Of a stretch of DNA of 64,000 nt, positions 20,703 to 29,345 are shown in pieces. Below the pieces are notes generated by a model, which saw only the letters and a program-made list of their open reading frames with translations, searched no databases and was not told the DNA's origin. This stretch comes from a virus. The stretch spans positions 1-64,000 of the IMG/VR virus record IMGVR_UViG_3300040781_000109; one strand, given 5' to 3'. Position numbers and translations under genes: made by a program. The stretch's first letter is position 1. The number at the start of each line of letters is the position of its first letter.

Positions 20703-21563
20703 TTAAAAATCCTGTAAATCTGTTATTAAGTGTTTAAGTTTTTTCTCTACGAAGAAGTTAAATAGCTTTTCTTTACCTACTTCGCTTTCCTTCGCAAATT
20801 CAATAAGAATTTTATCTTTATATTCTTGCGGAATTTCGGACAAATCAATCATGCGTTTATTTCTTAGGTAACGTAGTTTAGTTTCTTCATCCATCTTGTC
20901 AACACCTTGCATATACAACTCAAGGCGTTTAGCAGTCATTGGTTTTTGACGATCTCCAACTGCAAGGCAATTGTCGGGAGATAGTATATTAGGAACTCCA
21001 TCACCCACATCTCCTCTAAGAATATGTTCTTGGAGGAATAGTTCCGGATTTGCGTGTTTCAACCAACGTTTACGAATTGGGTCGTATTGGTCAACGTTTG
21101 CGTATTTTAATAATTGTTGATAATCTTTATCCGCAGATAATACAAGATATCTTTCAGAACCAGTATTTAACACTGTTCCAACGTGATGTATTACTACGCC
21201 AATGATATCATCAGCTTCTGTGCGGTCAACTTTGACGACCTTGTAGGGAAAGTATTCAGTTAATTCTTTACGAATCATATCCATAATTTCAAATAGTGCT
21301 TTCCAATCTAAATCTGATTCGCCTTTTGCTTTACGACGATTTGCTTTATAATAAGGATATACATCTCTACGCCAAACATCTTGACTGTCTACGCATATGA
21401 CAATTTCACCGTATTCTTTACCAAACTTTTTCTTATTTGAACGTATGGAATTCAAAAACATATGGCGAACGAGATTTTCATCTAAGTCGACATTGTGATG
21501 ATTTCCAATACTTGCAAATAGAGACGCAATTATTACCTGATTGTAGTCTACTAATATAGCCAT
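20703..21563 (-). CDS. rnh: Ribonuclease H (T4 rnh, FEN-1 family)
   Basis: 286 residues, close to T4 RNase H (305). VDYNQVIIAS, CVDSQDVWRRDVYP, D-R-T-E-A-D-D-I-I-G-V and S-A-D-K-D-Y-Q-Q-L supply the acidic metal site, and GDVGDGVPN is the helix-hairpin-helix region. It removes RNA primers from lagging-strand fragments. Neighbouring genes overlap by none, so translation is probably coupled by proximity. Confidence 0.92.
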   Translation of the reverse strand: MAILVDYNQVIIASLFASIGNHHNVDLDENLVRHMFLNSIRSNKKKFGKEYGEIVICVDSQDVWRRDVYPYYKANRRKAKGESDLDWKALFEIMDMIRKELTEYFPYKVVKVDRTEADDIIGVVIHHVGTVLNTGSERYLVLSADKDYQQLLKYANVDQYDPIRKRWLKHANPELFLQEHILRGDVGDGVPNILSPDNCLAVGDRQKPMTAKRLELYMQGVDKMDEETKLRYLRNKRMIDLSEIPQEYKDKILIEFAKESEVGKEKLFNFFVEKKLKHLITDLQDF

Positions 21564-21599
21564 GCTTATTTACCATTGTTTATATTTAATTGATTAGCC

Positions 21600-21628
21600 A
21601 TTGTATCATATTGAAGTTACAATGTCAA
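21600..21628 (-). promoter_or_regulatory. Early sigma70-type promoter
   Basis: TTGACA (21623-21628), 17-bp spacer, TACAAT (21600-21605), before rnh. Confidence 0.75.
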
Positions 21629-21637
21629 CCACTATTT

Positions 21638-22594
21638 TCATTTATTTTCTATTACGTTTAAAAGCACAGAATTCCAAAGTGAAGTAAATGAACTTATGTT
21701 ATTTTTCACTAACGAATATCGGTCAGATAGTGTCACACCATTAAAATATTTTTCATTATCTTTCATTACGTTAAGAATTGCATTTGTAACACTGTACGCG
21801 TAATTTACATGATCTTGTATGTTTTCAGTATATTCGTACATTACAGACGCCGCAGCGGAAGTCTCAGGTAATGCCCCATAGTTAGGATGAATACAAAGAA
21901 CTTGGCTCTTTATTGCTTCGATTAATGCAATACAAGATGTTTCTTTCCATATACATGGATATAAAAAAATATGAGCTTCATCTAATGCTTTAAGCACCTT
22001 TTCATTACTCACTGTACCAAAGTAATTCATATTTGGATGATCTTTTATTTTACGAAATAATTCCTGATATGGTTCATCTCTTTCAGGCCAACCATAAATA
22101 TCAAATGAAGAATATACGTCAAGCTCAATATTATCATGTTTTTTACATAATGCATCAAACACGTGATATAACAATTCTAACCCTCTATGTGGAGTTGTAT
22201 GATATATAAATTTGATTTTATCAGTTTTCTTTTCAACAGGATCGTAGATTTTTTCGATTGCATTATGGACAACAGTACATCTTGAATGTGGTATGCCATA
22301 TTTTACAATAAACTGATCTCGTTGCCATGCTGATACAAATACGATATGATCAAACTTAGACCAACCTTCATTTTCTAAAATTTTATTTTCAGGATCTTCT
22401 GCTAAATCGTGACAATACAAAATATTTGGAACATCATCGTATAATTGCCTTGGCCTAGAAAAATGAACAGCAACTTTACTAAGCAGTTCTGAGTCTGCGT
22501 TTCGTATTAAACGATCACGCATCATTTCAGTTCCACCTCTTGCATTCGTTGAAACAGACGTCTCAATTATTTTACCTTTATATACTACACTCAT
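21638..22594 (-). CDS. GT4-type glycosyltransferase
   Basis: 318 residues of GT-B fold. GGTEMMRDR near the start, IVFVSAWQRD, VVHNAI and the C-terminal E-T-S-C-I-A-L-I-E-A donor-sugar site are the GT4 signature. Could modify phage DNA, the virion or host surface; the sequence does not decide. Overlaps the dNMP kinase gene by 17 nt. Confidence 0.85.
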   Translation of the reverse strand: MSVVYKGKIIETSVSTNARGGTEMMRDRLIRNADSELLSKVAVHFSRPRQLYDDVPNILYCHDLAEDPENKILENEGWSKFDHIVFVSAWQRDQFIVKYGIPHSRCTVVHNAIEKIYDPVEKKTDKIKFIYHTTPHRGLELLYHVFDALCKKHDNIELDVYSSFDIYGWPERDEPYQELFRKIKDHPNMNYFGTVSNEKVLKALDEAHIFLYPCIWKETSCIALIEAIKSQVLCIHPNYGALPETSAAASVMYEYTENIQDHVNYAYSVTNAILNVMKDNEKYFNGVTLSDRYSLVKNNISSFTSLWNSVLLNVIENK

Positions 22595-23231
22595 AATTTT
22601 TACCTTCTTCTAATAACATGAATAATATGTAATGTACATTACGATGAAAGTTTTTTAATGTACTATTATTATATATTTTAAATGTCTCAACATTCATAGT
22701 GGTTTCTAGAAACTCCGTATAATATTTTGGCCTTTTATTTACGTCAAAAACCACAGGAAGAACTTCAGCGTTTACATTACCAACATATCTGCGTCGATCG
22801 CATGCAAAATCATACCCTTCTCTTTCGATTTGAACTACCTTTACGTTTTCTTCGCCAACTTTATTTACTACTGCCTCAAGTTCTTCAACATAACCGAGGT
22901 CTGATATGCAATAGTTTTTTGTAGGATCTATCTGATTTGCTACTTGTCTTCCGTAATAACCTTTACCGTGAGTCGGTTTAATGTGTTCTTCAGCAACATA
23001 TATCATTGCTTGACGGCGGGTTTTCCAACCTAAGGATTGTTCTCTTTTATTTTCTTTGATATCCCTAATAGCGTAACCTTTCATAAACCAGTCATAGTTA
23101 ACATTATAAAATTCACATACGGATTTATATAACGCGTGTTTAAAGGATAGGTGTGTAAATTTATATTTTTCTAAAAGTTCGCACGCATCATCTTTACCAG
23201 ATCCAGGCGGTCCATTAAACAGTATTATCAT
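22578..23231 (-). CDS. Deoxynucleoside monophosphate kinase (T4 gp1-like)
   Basis: 217 residues. P-loop GPPGSGKD (7-14), then K-T-R-R-Q-A-M-I-Y-V-A-E and C-I-S-D-L-G-Y match T4 gp1, which phosphorylates dNMPs for phage DNA synthesis. It overlaps both neighbours by a few nt. Together with NrdA/B and ThyA it completes precursor supply. Confidence 0.85.
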   Translation of the reverse strand: MIILFNGPPGSGKDDACELLEKYKFTHLSFKHALYKSVCEFYNVNYDWFMKGYAIRDIKENKREQSLGWKTRRQAMIYVAEEHIKPTHGKGYYGRQVANQIDPTKNYCISDLGYVEELEAVVNKVGEENVKVVQIEREGYDFACDRRRYVGNVNAEVLPVVFDVNKRPKYYTEFLETTMNVETFKIYNNSTLKNFHRNVHYILFMLLEEGKNYECSI

Positions 23232-23569
23232 ACTTCATTTGCCTTTGTATGTTTTGCGACAACGGCCATACAGATTGCTTTATTGTGACTATGATCGTCA
23301 GTTCTAAATCTTTCAAGAGATATTCCAGATTTTTCCAATTCGCCCATATCATAATAACCATAACTCCATCCTAAAAAGTCATATGGTTCGTATTCGTATG
23401 ATATGTATTCTTCTCTCATCAAGTTGATACAAAACAAGGTTGGATTTTTATGTGAGTCGTTGAATATTTCTAAACCGTACGATTCTATTGTGTCTTTCAG
23501 TTTTGGTAATATTTTACACAACTTTTCAAGTATTTCTTCATCACTCAATTGGTACATGTATCTTTTCAT
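23228..23569 (-). CDS. Hypothetical protein
   Basis: 113 residues, acidic and tyrosine-rich (YISYEYEPYDFLGWSYGYYD). No family recognised. Overlaps the dNMP kinase start by 4 nt, so translated with it. Confidence 0.6.
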   Translation of the reverse strand: MKRYMYQLSDEEILEKLCKILPKLKDTIESYGLEIFNDSHKNPTLFCINLMREEYISYEYEPYDFLGWSYGYYDMGELEKSGISLERFRTDDHSHNKAICMAVVAKHTKANEV

Positions 23570-23572
23570 AAT

Positions 23573-24121
23573 TTATTTTACCTTTTGCGCAAATGCATAC
23601 TTTGCTATATAATACGCGTCAACGATATCTGACACAGGATTCCAAGATTTATTAGGAATGTCAATTGCCTTTCTGACATCAACACCAGTTTCTTCAATAA
23701 AAGATGCATGCATCTTTTCTTTGTTTGCATTACCTTTTCCAGTTGCGAATTTTTTAATTGTTGTTGGTGGGACCACGTCCATTGGAATTCCACTCATCCA
23801 TATTTTATGTTTAAGTATCCCACCATTTTCTGCCATATTAAAAACTAAACCTGAAGCGCCGAAAGCATACCCTTCAATATATACAACATCTACATTATGA
23901 CTCGTGAGTATATTGATTGACCAACTACCAAGATTATCAAACCTCTGAATGTTTGTATCCCATTCAGGGTACAAACAACTTTTATATTGATCTTTTTCTA
24001 TTAACAATTTTTCTTTATTTACGATATAGAAAAACTTACAATTATCGTAATACCATTCATCACCATCATGTATACAAATCGCAGGACTTGTCATACTATA
24101 ATCTATTCCAGCAACAACCAC
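23573..24121 (-). CDS. RuvC-like Holliday junction resolvase
   Basis: 182 residues. GIDYSMTSPAI (first acid D7), V-Y-I-E-G-Y-A-F-G (E), a K-x-x-x-x-G-K-G-N-A-N-K-E stretch and D-I-V-D-A-Y-Y-I-A-K-Y (last acids) form the RuvC/RNase H-fold active site. It would cut branched DNA before packaging, a task done by gp49 in T4. Confidence 0.85.
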   Translation of the reverse strand: MVVAGIDYSMTSPAICIHDGDEWYYDNCKFFYIVNKEKLLIEKDQYKSCLYPEWDTNIQRFDNLGSWSINILTSHNVDVVYIEGYAFGASGLVFNMAENGGILKHKIWMSGIPMDVVPPTTIKKFATGKGNANKEKMHASFIEETGVDVRKAIDIPNKSWNPVSDIVDAYYIAKYAFAQKVK

Positions 24122-24166
24122 ATTAAATACCTCATCTATTATAATAAGGTATTTATTAGAATGTTA

Positions 24167-24469
24167 TTAGAATCTGCCGAATTCCGTTAATACACTATTT
24201 TCTACATTGGCGTTATACTGCCAATTAACTGAATCATAGTCAGGTCGGCTTAAATCATTAATACTATCAGTTTCACGAATATCTTGATGCGAGGTAGTTG
24301 TACAAGATTCTTGTTCTTGTAAACCAACACGATCATTTTTATAAAAACTAATAAGAATTTCGCACGATTTTACGACCGATTCATCATCAGAATATTTCAT
24401 TTGGCATTCTAAGTCTTCAATGATTACTTCATTCAATTTTTCATCAGATATTTCTACTAACACTTCCAT
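24167..24469 (-). CDS. Hypothetical acidic protein
   Basis: About 100 residues. The ATG at 24469 has GAGG 9 nt upstream; the ATG at 24478 abuts the ribosome site. Acidic helix LVEISDEKLNEVIIEDLE, then a polar tail. Function unknown. Confidence 0.55.
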   Translation of the reverse strand: MEVLVEISDEKLNEVIIEDLECQMKYSDDESVVKSCEILISFYKNDRVGLQEQESCTTTSHQDIRETDSINDLSRPDYDSVNWQYNANVENSVLTEFGRF

Positions 24470-24635
24470 TTCTAACATTCCTCTTTTTAGTTTTTTTACC
24501 TATTGGGTTGTGATAGAAGTCTTCATCAACACAACACTGCCTACCGTAGTCCTTACTGTTCAAATTAGTTCTCCGTTCATGTTTATTGAATATGGATAAA
24601 AACTGAACAATCTTTGACAAGGTTATCATAATCAT
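24444..24635 (-). CDS. Hypothetical basic protein
   Basis: 63 residues, basic with RQCCVDEDFYHNPIGKKTKK. Overlaps both neighbours (4 nt upstream and about 26 nt downstream). No family recognised. Confidence 0.5.
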   Translation of the reverse strand: MIMITLSKIVQFLSIFNKHERRTNLNSKDYGRQCCVDEDFYHNPIGKKTKKRNVRNGSVSRNI

Positions 24636-25054
24636 CTCCTCATATTTGCGTGATCTTTCATTTCTTGTTCATTAATAACAGGCACTGCATTACTTTTATG
24701 TGTCTGAGAGATTCCTTTAATTAATATACCGGTGTATTTTTGTGGCTCGACCTTTATACAAGAATATTCTTTTCCTTGATGCGACGGAATATCATTTACA
24801 CTGCCGCGACGAGGAGTTTTTGTTTCAAATGTGTATGAACCTTCTGGTTCATTAGAAGTCTTTTGTTGTACCGGCAATTTACCATGTATGATACTAATGT
24901 AATCCTCTAAAGTCACTCTATCTGCTTTAGAAAGATTTCTGTTGTAATCCACCCGATCTTTAGACCATTTAGCCATGTTAGCTTTTGTTCTTTTAGGTGC
25001 CTTAGGAACTTTCTTATTGAGAGAGTTCACACCCTGGATCATATGCATTGTCAT
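24632..25054 (-). CDS. Hypothetical basic protein
   Basis: 140 residues. Basic first half (KKVPKAPKRTKANMAKW, VDYNRNLSKADR), then HGKLP and a C-terminal Y-T-G-I-L-I-K-G-I-S-Q-T-H-K-S-N-A-V-P-V-I motif that I associate with T4-like phage proteins. Function unknown. Confidence 0.62.
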   Translation of the reverse strand: MTMHMIQGVNSLNKKVPKAPKRTKANMAKWSKDRVDYNRNLSKADRVTLEDYISIIHGKLPVQQKTSNEPEGSYTFETKTPRRGSVNDIPSHQGKEYSCIKVEPQKYTGILIKGISQTHKSNAVPVINEQEMKDHANMRR

Positions 25055-25059
25055 TATTT

Positions 25060-25344
25060 TTATTCACCTGATAATAATAAATCTTGATGTGTATTAGTAA
25101 AAGCAAGAAGTGCCTGTTCAAACGTATCACAGTAAGCGTACGCGTCATATCTAAAGTCTTGTTTTGAAACATCCCAGTTACTTACAATCCATGAGTCGTT
25201 TTGAAAGTCATAAACTACAAATAACAAGATATTATCAAGCTGGGCAACAAGCGGATAATGTTCTGTTTCATTGTCATGATAACCAGCACCATCAAGTTGT
25301 TGAATTAAAGTCTCTGTGAGAATTGGAGTAAGTATCTTTTGCAT
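25060..25344 (-). CDS. Hypothetical protein
   Basis: 94 residues, acidic and aromatic, with VVYDFQNDSWIVSNWDVSKQ. First gene below the promoter at 25375. Function unknown. Confidence 0.6.
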   Translation of the reverse strand: MQKILTPILTETLIQQLDGAGYHDNETEHYPLVAQLDNILLFVVYDFQNDSWIVSNWDVSKQDFRYDAYAYCDTFEQALLAFTNTHQDLLLSGE

Positions 25345-25374
25345 AATATATGTTCCTTTTCAATTTGTGATACC

Positions 25375-25402
25375 ATTATAACAAATCTATAGAGAATGTC
25401 AA
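25375..25402 (-). promoter_or_regulatory. Early sigma70-type promoter, 16-bp spacer
   Basis: TTGACA (25397-25402), 16-bp spacer, TATAAT (25375-25380). Confidence 0.78.
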
Positions 25403-25453
25403 CAATTATTTTTATTCATTATTTGTATATCATAACAATCATCTTCAGTTGCT

Positions 25454-25633
25454 TTATTTTTTCCAAACAGTGTCACATAACAGAATATATTCTTCACCGA
25501 CATTTTCATAAAATAACTCTTTTAAATCTATAGTAGATTGTTGGTAAAAGTTTTCTCTAAATCTAGCTTCTAATAATTCTTGTTCTGTTAAAAAATCAAT
25601 TAAAGAGTTGGAGACCTTAACAAGATCTCCTAC
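25454..25633 (-). pseudogene. Open frame without a start codon
   Basis: A coding-like frame of about 60 codons (LKNWVGDLVKVSNSLIDFL ... LLCDTVWKK) runs to TAA at 25454 but has no ATG, GTG or TTG. A strong ribosome site (AAGGAGG) stands at the right distance upstream in another frame, so a small deletion near the start is the simplest reading. Confidence 0.45.
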
Positions 25634-25665
25634 CCAGTTTTTTAGTTCTTATGATATTTGCCTCC

Positions 25666-26040
25666 TTATTTCGTGAAAGAAATTATGTGATGTTTTTCAT
25701 CTGAGTGTTTATTATGTTTTTCAGGATCAAGAACAGTTCTCACAATAAACCTAGAATCATCACCAGACTCAAATCCAACTGCCAAAATTATATACGCTGT
25801 TCTTATATCAAAAGAGTAAAATGGTCTATCCAATTTAGTATAATACACTAACTGACATAATTTTTCAGACATCAAGTTTAACGCCGTCATAACATCAACT
25901 GGTGGAATATTCCTCTCAATTAACCTATCTATTACATGATGATGCCTAACTATGATTTTCGTATTAATATGTTTAAGATCTCTATTCATTTCATCAATTA
26001 CAGGATTTACTAAGTGGTGATAATATTCACGAATACACAT
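25666..26040 (-). CDS. Hypothetical protein
   Basis: 124 residues with VRHHHVIDRLIERNIPP and later AYIILAVGFESG, an order reminiscent of small BrnT/DUF4258-type proteins but without clear catalytic residues. Starts 3 nt after the RNA ligase gene. Confidence 0.6.
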   Translation of the reverse strand: MCIREYYHHLVNPVIDEMNRDLKHINTKIIVRHHHVIDRLIERNIPPVDVMTALNLMSEKLCQLVYYTKLDRPFYSFDIRTAYIILAVGFESGDDSRFIVRTVLDPEKHNKHSDEKHHIISFTK

Positions 26041-26042
26041 AT

Positions 26043-27203
26043 CTAATACCCCAAAAGTTCAACCAATTTGTTGATTGGCAATTTATCAGACATTTCAACA
26101 AAAGACATATCGCGATTCTTTTTCTTTTGAAACATGAAACCTTGGTATTGTTTGCAGTCCTTCATAACTTCTAACGCATATTCCTTTTGGTCTTGGATAT
26201 ATTGAAACTTGTCATACCAAAGAGAAGATAAATCATCAATCATTCCTTCAAACCTAATAGCAACTTCACCAAACGCTTCAGCATCTTCAGGGAAGATTGC
26301 AAGGTATTCAGCATCTTCACCAATGCGGTACATTTCTAAGATGCGCTTTGGAGTTAACACAGATTCACCACGAAGACGATGAGCAGCAACATATGCAGGT
26401 GATTTGATTTTCATAACTGGAACATCAAATTTGTTATACATCACGTAACCTTCTTCAAGGTTTGGCAACTCAGTAGAAGATTTTAAGCAATCTTCCATTG
26501 TTTTAAACTTGTAAATGTGTGGAATTAATATATCTTTAAGTGAAATTGCAGCAACTCTTGCAAGAGATTTGTAACATGCGTATCTGCCACTTTTATTGTT
26601 GCGCATTGCTAACAAGTATGCTTGGTCACCATCATAACGAGTTACTACGCGATTGTCACGAGAAACAACTTCAAAGATATATGTCGCGTCAGTATTTGTA
26701 AGACAATCACGGTTAATAGTCGACTCAATCAATTCTTTCCATGAGCGACCTGAAGTCATTTGCATTTCAGCAGCAGGCATCAACATTGACTTTGTGCGAT
26801 ATAACCATTCACCATTATAATTGAATACTGAGACTAATGAACCATCAACTTTTTCATAAGCAATTAATTCGTTAATGTTTTCGTATTCATCATTTGCCAT
26901 TTCACCGTAGTTGAAGAAACGATCAAACGCACGAGATGCGATACGCCATTCTAAATCAACATATTCAACAACTAATGAACGACATTGAACTACAACAGGG
27001 TGATCCTTGAATTTAGCAGAATCAATTTGGTGGTAGTTTAACACGTATAGGTTAGGGTAGTTTTCGTTTTGAGAAACTTTGATACCGTATCTTTCAGTCA
27101 GGCCGTCAGTACCAATTGCATTAAGAGCATCGATAACGTCGGTGAAGTCTGCAGCTGCTGATTCTTTTACATAGTCGGCAGCATTTGTCATTTTTAAATC
27201 CAT
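26043..27203 (-). CDS. rnlA: RNA ligase 1 (T4 RnlA-like)
   Basis: 386 residues (T4 Rnl1 has 374). Motif I YEKVDGSL puts the adenylated lysine at K118. QCRSLVVE and RAFDRFFNYGE upstream, TYIFEVVSRDNRVV (motif IIIa) and LEEGYVMY with VMKIKSPAY (motifs IV and V) follow. It seals broken RNA; in T4 it repairs tRNA cut by host anticodon nuclease. A phage with its own tRNAs and this ligase would resist such defence. Confidence 0.93.
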   Translation of the reverse strand: MDLKMTNAADYVKESAAADFTDVIDALNAIGTDGLTERYGIKVSQNENYPNLYVLNYHQIDSAKFKDHPVVVQCRSLVVEYVDLEWRIASRAFDRFFNYGEMANDEYENINELIAYEKVDGSLVSVFNYNGEWLYRTKSMLMPAAEMQMTSGRSWKELIESTINRDCLTNTDATYIFEVVSRDNRVVTRYDGDQAYLLAMRNNKSGRYACYKSLARVAAISLKDILIPHIYKFKTMEDCLKSSTELPNLEEGYVMYNKFDVPVMKIKSPAYVAAHRLRGESVLTPKRILEMYRIGEDAEYLAIFPEDAEAFGEVAIRFEGMIDDLSSLWYDKFQYIQDQKEYALEVMKDCKQYQGFMFQKKKNRDMSFVEMSDKLPINKLVELLGY

Positions 27204-27205
27204 AA

Positions 27206-27283
27206 TTAAAATCCTATTTCATTTAATCTTTTATAGACGTACATGCCCTTAAACAAATAGTACACATCATAGATATTTTTCAT
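27206..27283 (-). CDS. 25-residue truncated copy of the 27536-27856 protein
   Basis: MKNIYDVYYLFKGMYVYKR matches the start of the protein at 27856 (MRNLYDMCYAFKRMYVYKR) and then stops. It lies 2 nt before the RNA ligase start, so it may act as a translated leader. It could equally be the remains of a duplication. Confidence 0.5.
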   Translation of the reverse strand: MKNIYDVYYLFKGMYVYKRLNEIGF

Positions 27284-27290
27284 AATATAA

Positions 27291-27473
27291 TTATCCGTAA
27301 GGAGTTTGATTTACTCTATCACGACCAGTTTCATGGTAACCAGTCATTGGTTTTTCTTTAAGCTTAGTACCACGAGCTTCGCGTATATTTTCGATCTGAT
27401 TATCAATCAAAGCAATTTTTGCATGATATTCTTCAAGTAGTCTTTCTTTTTCTTTCTGAAGTTGTCTGATCAT
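27291..27473 (-). CDS. Coiled-coil protein
   Basis: 60 residues; the first 35 form a charged coiled coil (QLQKEKERLLEEYHAKI), the rest is polar and ends PYG. Promoter at 27504. Function unknown. Confidence 0.6.
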   Translation of the reverse strand: MIRQLQKEKERLLEEYHAKIALIDNQIENIREARGTKLKEKPMTGYHETGRDRVNQTPYG

Positions 27474-27503
27474 TTTTATTTCCTTTCCTCATTTGATAAG
27501 ACT

Positions 27504-27532
27504 ATTATAACATAATCGAAACGAAATGTCAA
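27504..27532 (-). promoter_or_regulatory. Early sigma70-type promoter
   Basis: TTGACA (27527-27532), 17-bp spacer, TATAAT (27504-27509). Confidence 0.87.
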
Positions 27533-27535
27533 CAC

Positions 27536-27856
27536 TTATTTTGAGTTTTTTAACTTTATTTGCATTTGTCTGACTTTACGCAATTGTGAACGTGCATATA
27601 CTTGGGTTTTATACCTTACCATCATTCTACGTGAATACTCGAATGGATCTTCGATTGCGGTTGGTCTATCCCAGACGCAGTAATTATCGTTGAAAACAGT
27701 TTTCCAGAATGGAATGATTCCAAACAGTTTAACTTTATATTGGAGGCGGGCTTCAGGATTACTCATGTTAGGATGGTCAAATTCAACACGAACGTTTTGT
27801 CTTTTGTAAACATACATGCGCTTAAACGCATAGCACATATCATATAAATTTCTCAT
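27536..27856 (-). CDS. Hypothetical basic protein
   Basis: 106 residues, basic, with KLFGIIPFWKTVFNDNYCVW and a lysine/arginine-rich C-terminus. It shares its first 19 residues with the 27206-27283 ORF. Overlaps the upstream gene by 4 nt. Confidence 0.6.
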   Translation of the reverse strand: MRNLYDMCYAFKRMYVYKRQNVRVEFDHPNMSNPEARLQYKVKLFGIIPFWKTVFNDNYCVWDRPTAIEDPFEYSRRMMVRYKTQVYARSQLRKVRQMQIKLKNSK

Positions 27857-28056
27857 AATGTATAATCCAAAGTTAGTGTGTTATCCAAATCACTAAATAC
27901 CATATCAGTAATGATATCTTTTTTATAACAAAATTCGTTAATTTCAATTGCCAGAAATTCTCTATCTATTTCATCATCACACTTGACGACGATACAGTTT
28001 TCATATTTAGTAACTTCACGGTTTCCTGTTAATTTTTTAAAAATATTTTTCATCAT
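27853..28056 (-). CDS. Hypothetical protein
   Basis: 67 residues: IFKKLTGNREV, then CIVVKCDDEIDREFLAIEI. Small alpha/beta pattern. Promoter at 28087. Confidence 0.58.
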   Translation of the reverse strand: MMKNIFKKLTGNREVTKYENCIVVKCDDEIDREFLAIEINEFCYKKDIITDMVFSDLDNTLTLDYTL

Positions 28057-28086
28057 AATTTATTCCTTTTCTCAATTTATGATATA

Positions 28087-28115
28087 ATTATAATCTAATC
28101 ATAAGGATATGTCAA
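28087..28115 (-). promoter_or_regulatory. Early sigma70-type promoter
   Basis: TTGACA (28110-28115), 17-bp spacer, TATAAT (28087-28092), overlapping the stop of the 28112-28546 gene. Confidence 0.87.
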
Positions 28116-28546
28116 CAGTTTTCTTTTAAAAAGTTAAATTTATTTTCTATATCAACATCAGGAATAGGATCTGAACCCCAATGAAGTAAAGCCTGTCGTT
28201 GTTTTAGTCTTTTTGTAAGATCGCCGTTACCGTTTTTCTTAACTTGTGCAGAGTGTCTTGCGGTGAATGATCTCCAACGTTTTATTTGCCAATCGTCTAA
28301 TTTTGGAATGCGCCGGCCATGATAATAACGAGTATACCATTGAAACCATCCAAGAGGATCTTCTTCAGTTATCCATCCTTTTTCCAACCAAACTGACATT
28401 GGTTGAGATGCTTTTTCTTTAAAAAGATTTGTAGATTTAACTTTAACTTCGTTTATGAAGTCAGAATGATCACCTTTGAAATAGGTACCATCAAAGACAC
28501 CTAGTTCAAGCATTTGGTAGGGGGAGAGAAGTGGTTTAAAATCCAT
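28112..28546 (-). CDS. Conserved phage protein with DPLGWFQWY motif
   Basis: 144 residues from ATG at 28546 (an in-frame start 15 nt earlier is less likely). D-P-L-G-W-F-Q-W-Y-T-R-Y-Y-H-G-R-R and DDWQIKRW resemble a protein found in many phages and bacteria whose role is unknown. Basic in the second half, so nucleic-acid contact is possible. Confidence 0.7.
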   Translation of the reverse strand: MDFKPLLSPYQMLELGVFDGTYFKGDHSDFINEVKVKSTNLFKEKASQPMSVWLEKGWITEEDPLGWFQWYTRYYHGRRIPKLDDWQIKRWRSFTARHSAQVKKNGNGDLTKRLKQRQALLHWGSDPIPDVDIENKFNFLKENC

Positions 28547-28581
28547 AATATATAGTAGCATGCTTATTAATTTATAAATCT

Positions 28582-28610
28582 ATTATAATCTATTCATAAA
28601 GAACTGTCAA
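28582..28610 (-). promoter_or_regulatory. Early sigma70-type promoter
   Basis: TTGACA (28605-28610), 17-bp spacer, TATAAT (28582-28587). Confidence 0.87.
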
Positions 28611-28639
28611 TGGTTATTTGTGATTATCTTCTAATAAAA

Positions 28640-29014
28640 TTATTCTGCGTGGAACGTTCCATATACACAATGAGCTAATTCGTGCCCCCACGTTTCTAAT
28701 TGCTCGTTATCGTTTGCGTGGCGTGGTTTTACAACATACAGATTGCACCCATACATTCTACTCATATCGGTATTTACAATCCACTTCGCGAAGCCTAAGC
28801 GTTCATCTCTTGGTTCATTTGGAAATAAGTCTGCTAACGATTCATTTAGTTGAGCTTCACTATCGTATACATGCACGGTTATAATAAATTCTCTATTGTT
28901 ATAGTCATGTGTACCAGCTATTCCACTGCTGCCATCTTCACTACAGCTACCTAAGAAAATTATAGATAATAATATTAGTGCGGCCACAACCGATAATTTA
29001 AGAATGAGTTTCAT
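28640..29014 (-). CDS. Lipoprotein with HExxH zinc-protease motif
   Basis: 124 residues. A hydrophobic signal peptide ends in the lipobox LGSC with C24 as the lipidated cysteine. The C-terminus has W-G-H-E-L-A-H with H111, E112 and H115, the classic zinc-metalloprotease HExxH, and a further H122. So the protein is predicted to sit in the envelope, facing the periplasm, as a small metalloprotease or a relic of one. It is too short for most known peptidase families. Spanin-like lysis or superinfection roles are only guesses. Confidence 0.65.
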   Translation of the reverse strand: MKLILKLSVVAALILLSIIFLGSCSEDGSSGIAGTHDYNNREFIITVHVYDSEAQLNESLADLFPNEPRDERLGFAKWIVNTDMSRMYGCNLYVVKPRHANDNEQLETWGHELAHCVYGTFHAE

Positions 29015-29037
29015 GATTTCCTCTTTAATTATTAATT

Positions 29038-29343
29038 TTATTTAATCTTCCATTTATTTATCAAATTCATTTTTTTATCGTCATCCCAGTCTTTTGCGTA
29101 TTCATTCACTTTATCAAATTTGGCTAAAGTATCTTCTTTATTCAATATAAGGCTATTCACAATTTGCTCGCCTAGATAAGATTGCCCAATTTCATTCACT
29201 TCTTCACATACAACAGAATCGCTTGCGTATTCGATAGCGGTTTTATCTGAAAGTTCTTCATCACTAAGATCTTCAACCGGTATTGCATATTGCATCTTAA
29301 ATGTTGCGACTGTTTCTATAATAACGTACTTTTTATCACTCAT
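29038..29343 (-). CDS. Hypothetical acidic protein
   Basis: 101 residues; KYVIIETVATFKMQYAIPVED resembles the start of several T4-like phage proteins of unknown role. Lies between the membrane protein (29346) and the lipoprotein. Confidence 0.6.
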   Translation of the reverse strand: MSDKKYVIIETVATFKMQYAIPVEDLSDEELSDKTAIEYASDSVVCEEVNEIGQSYLGEQIVNSLILNKEDTLAKFDKVNEYAKDWDDDKKMNLINKWKIK

Positions 29344-29345
29344 AA

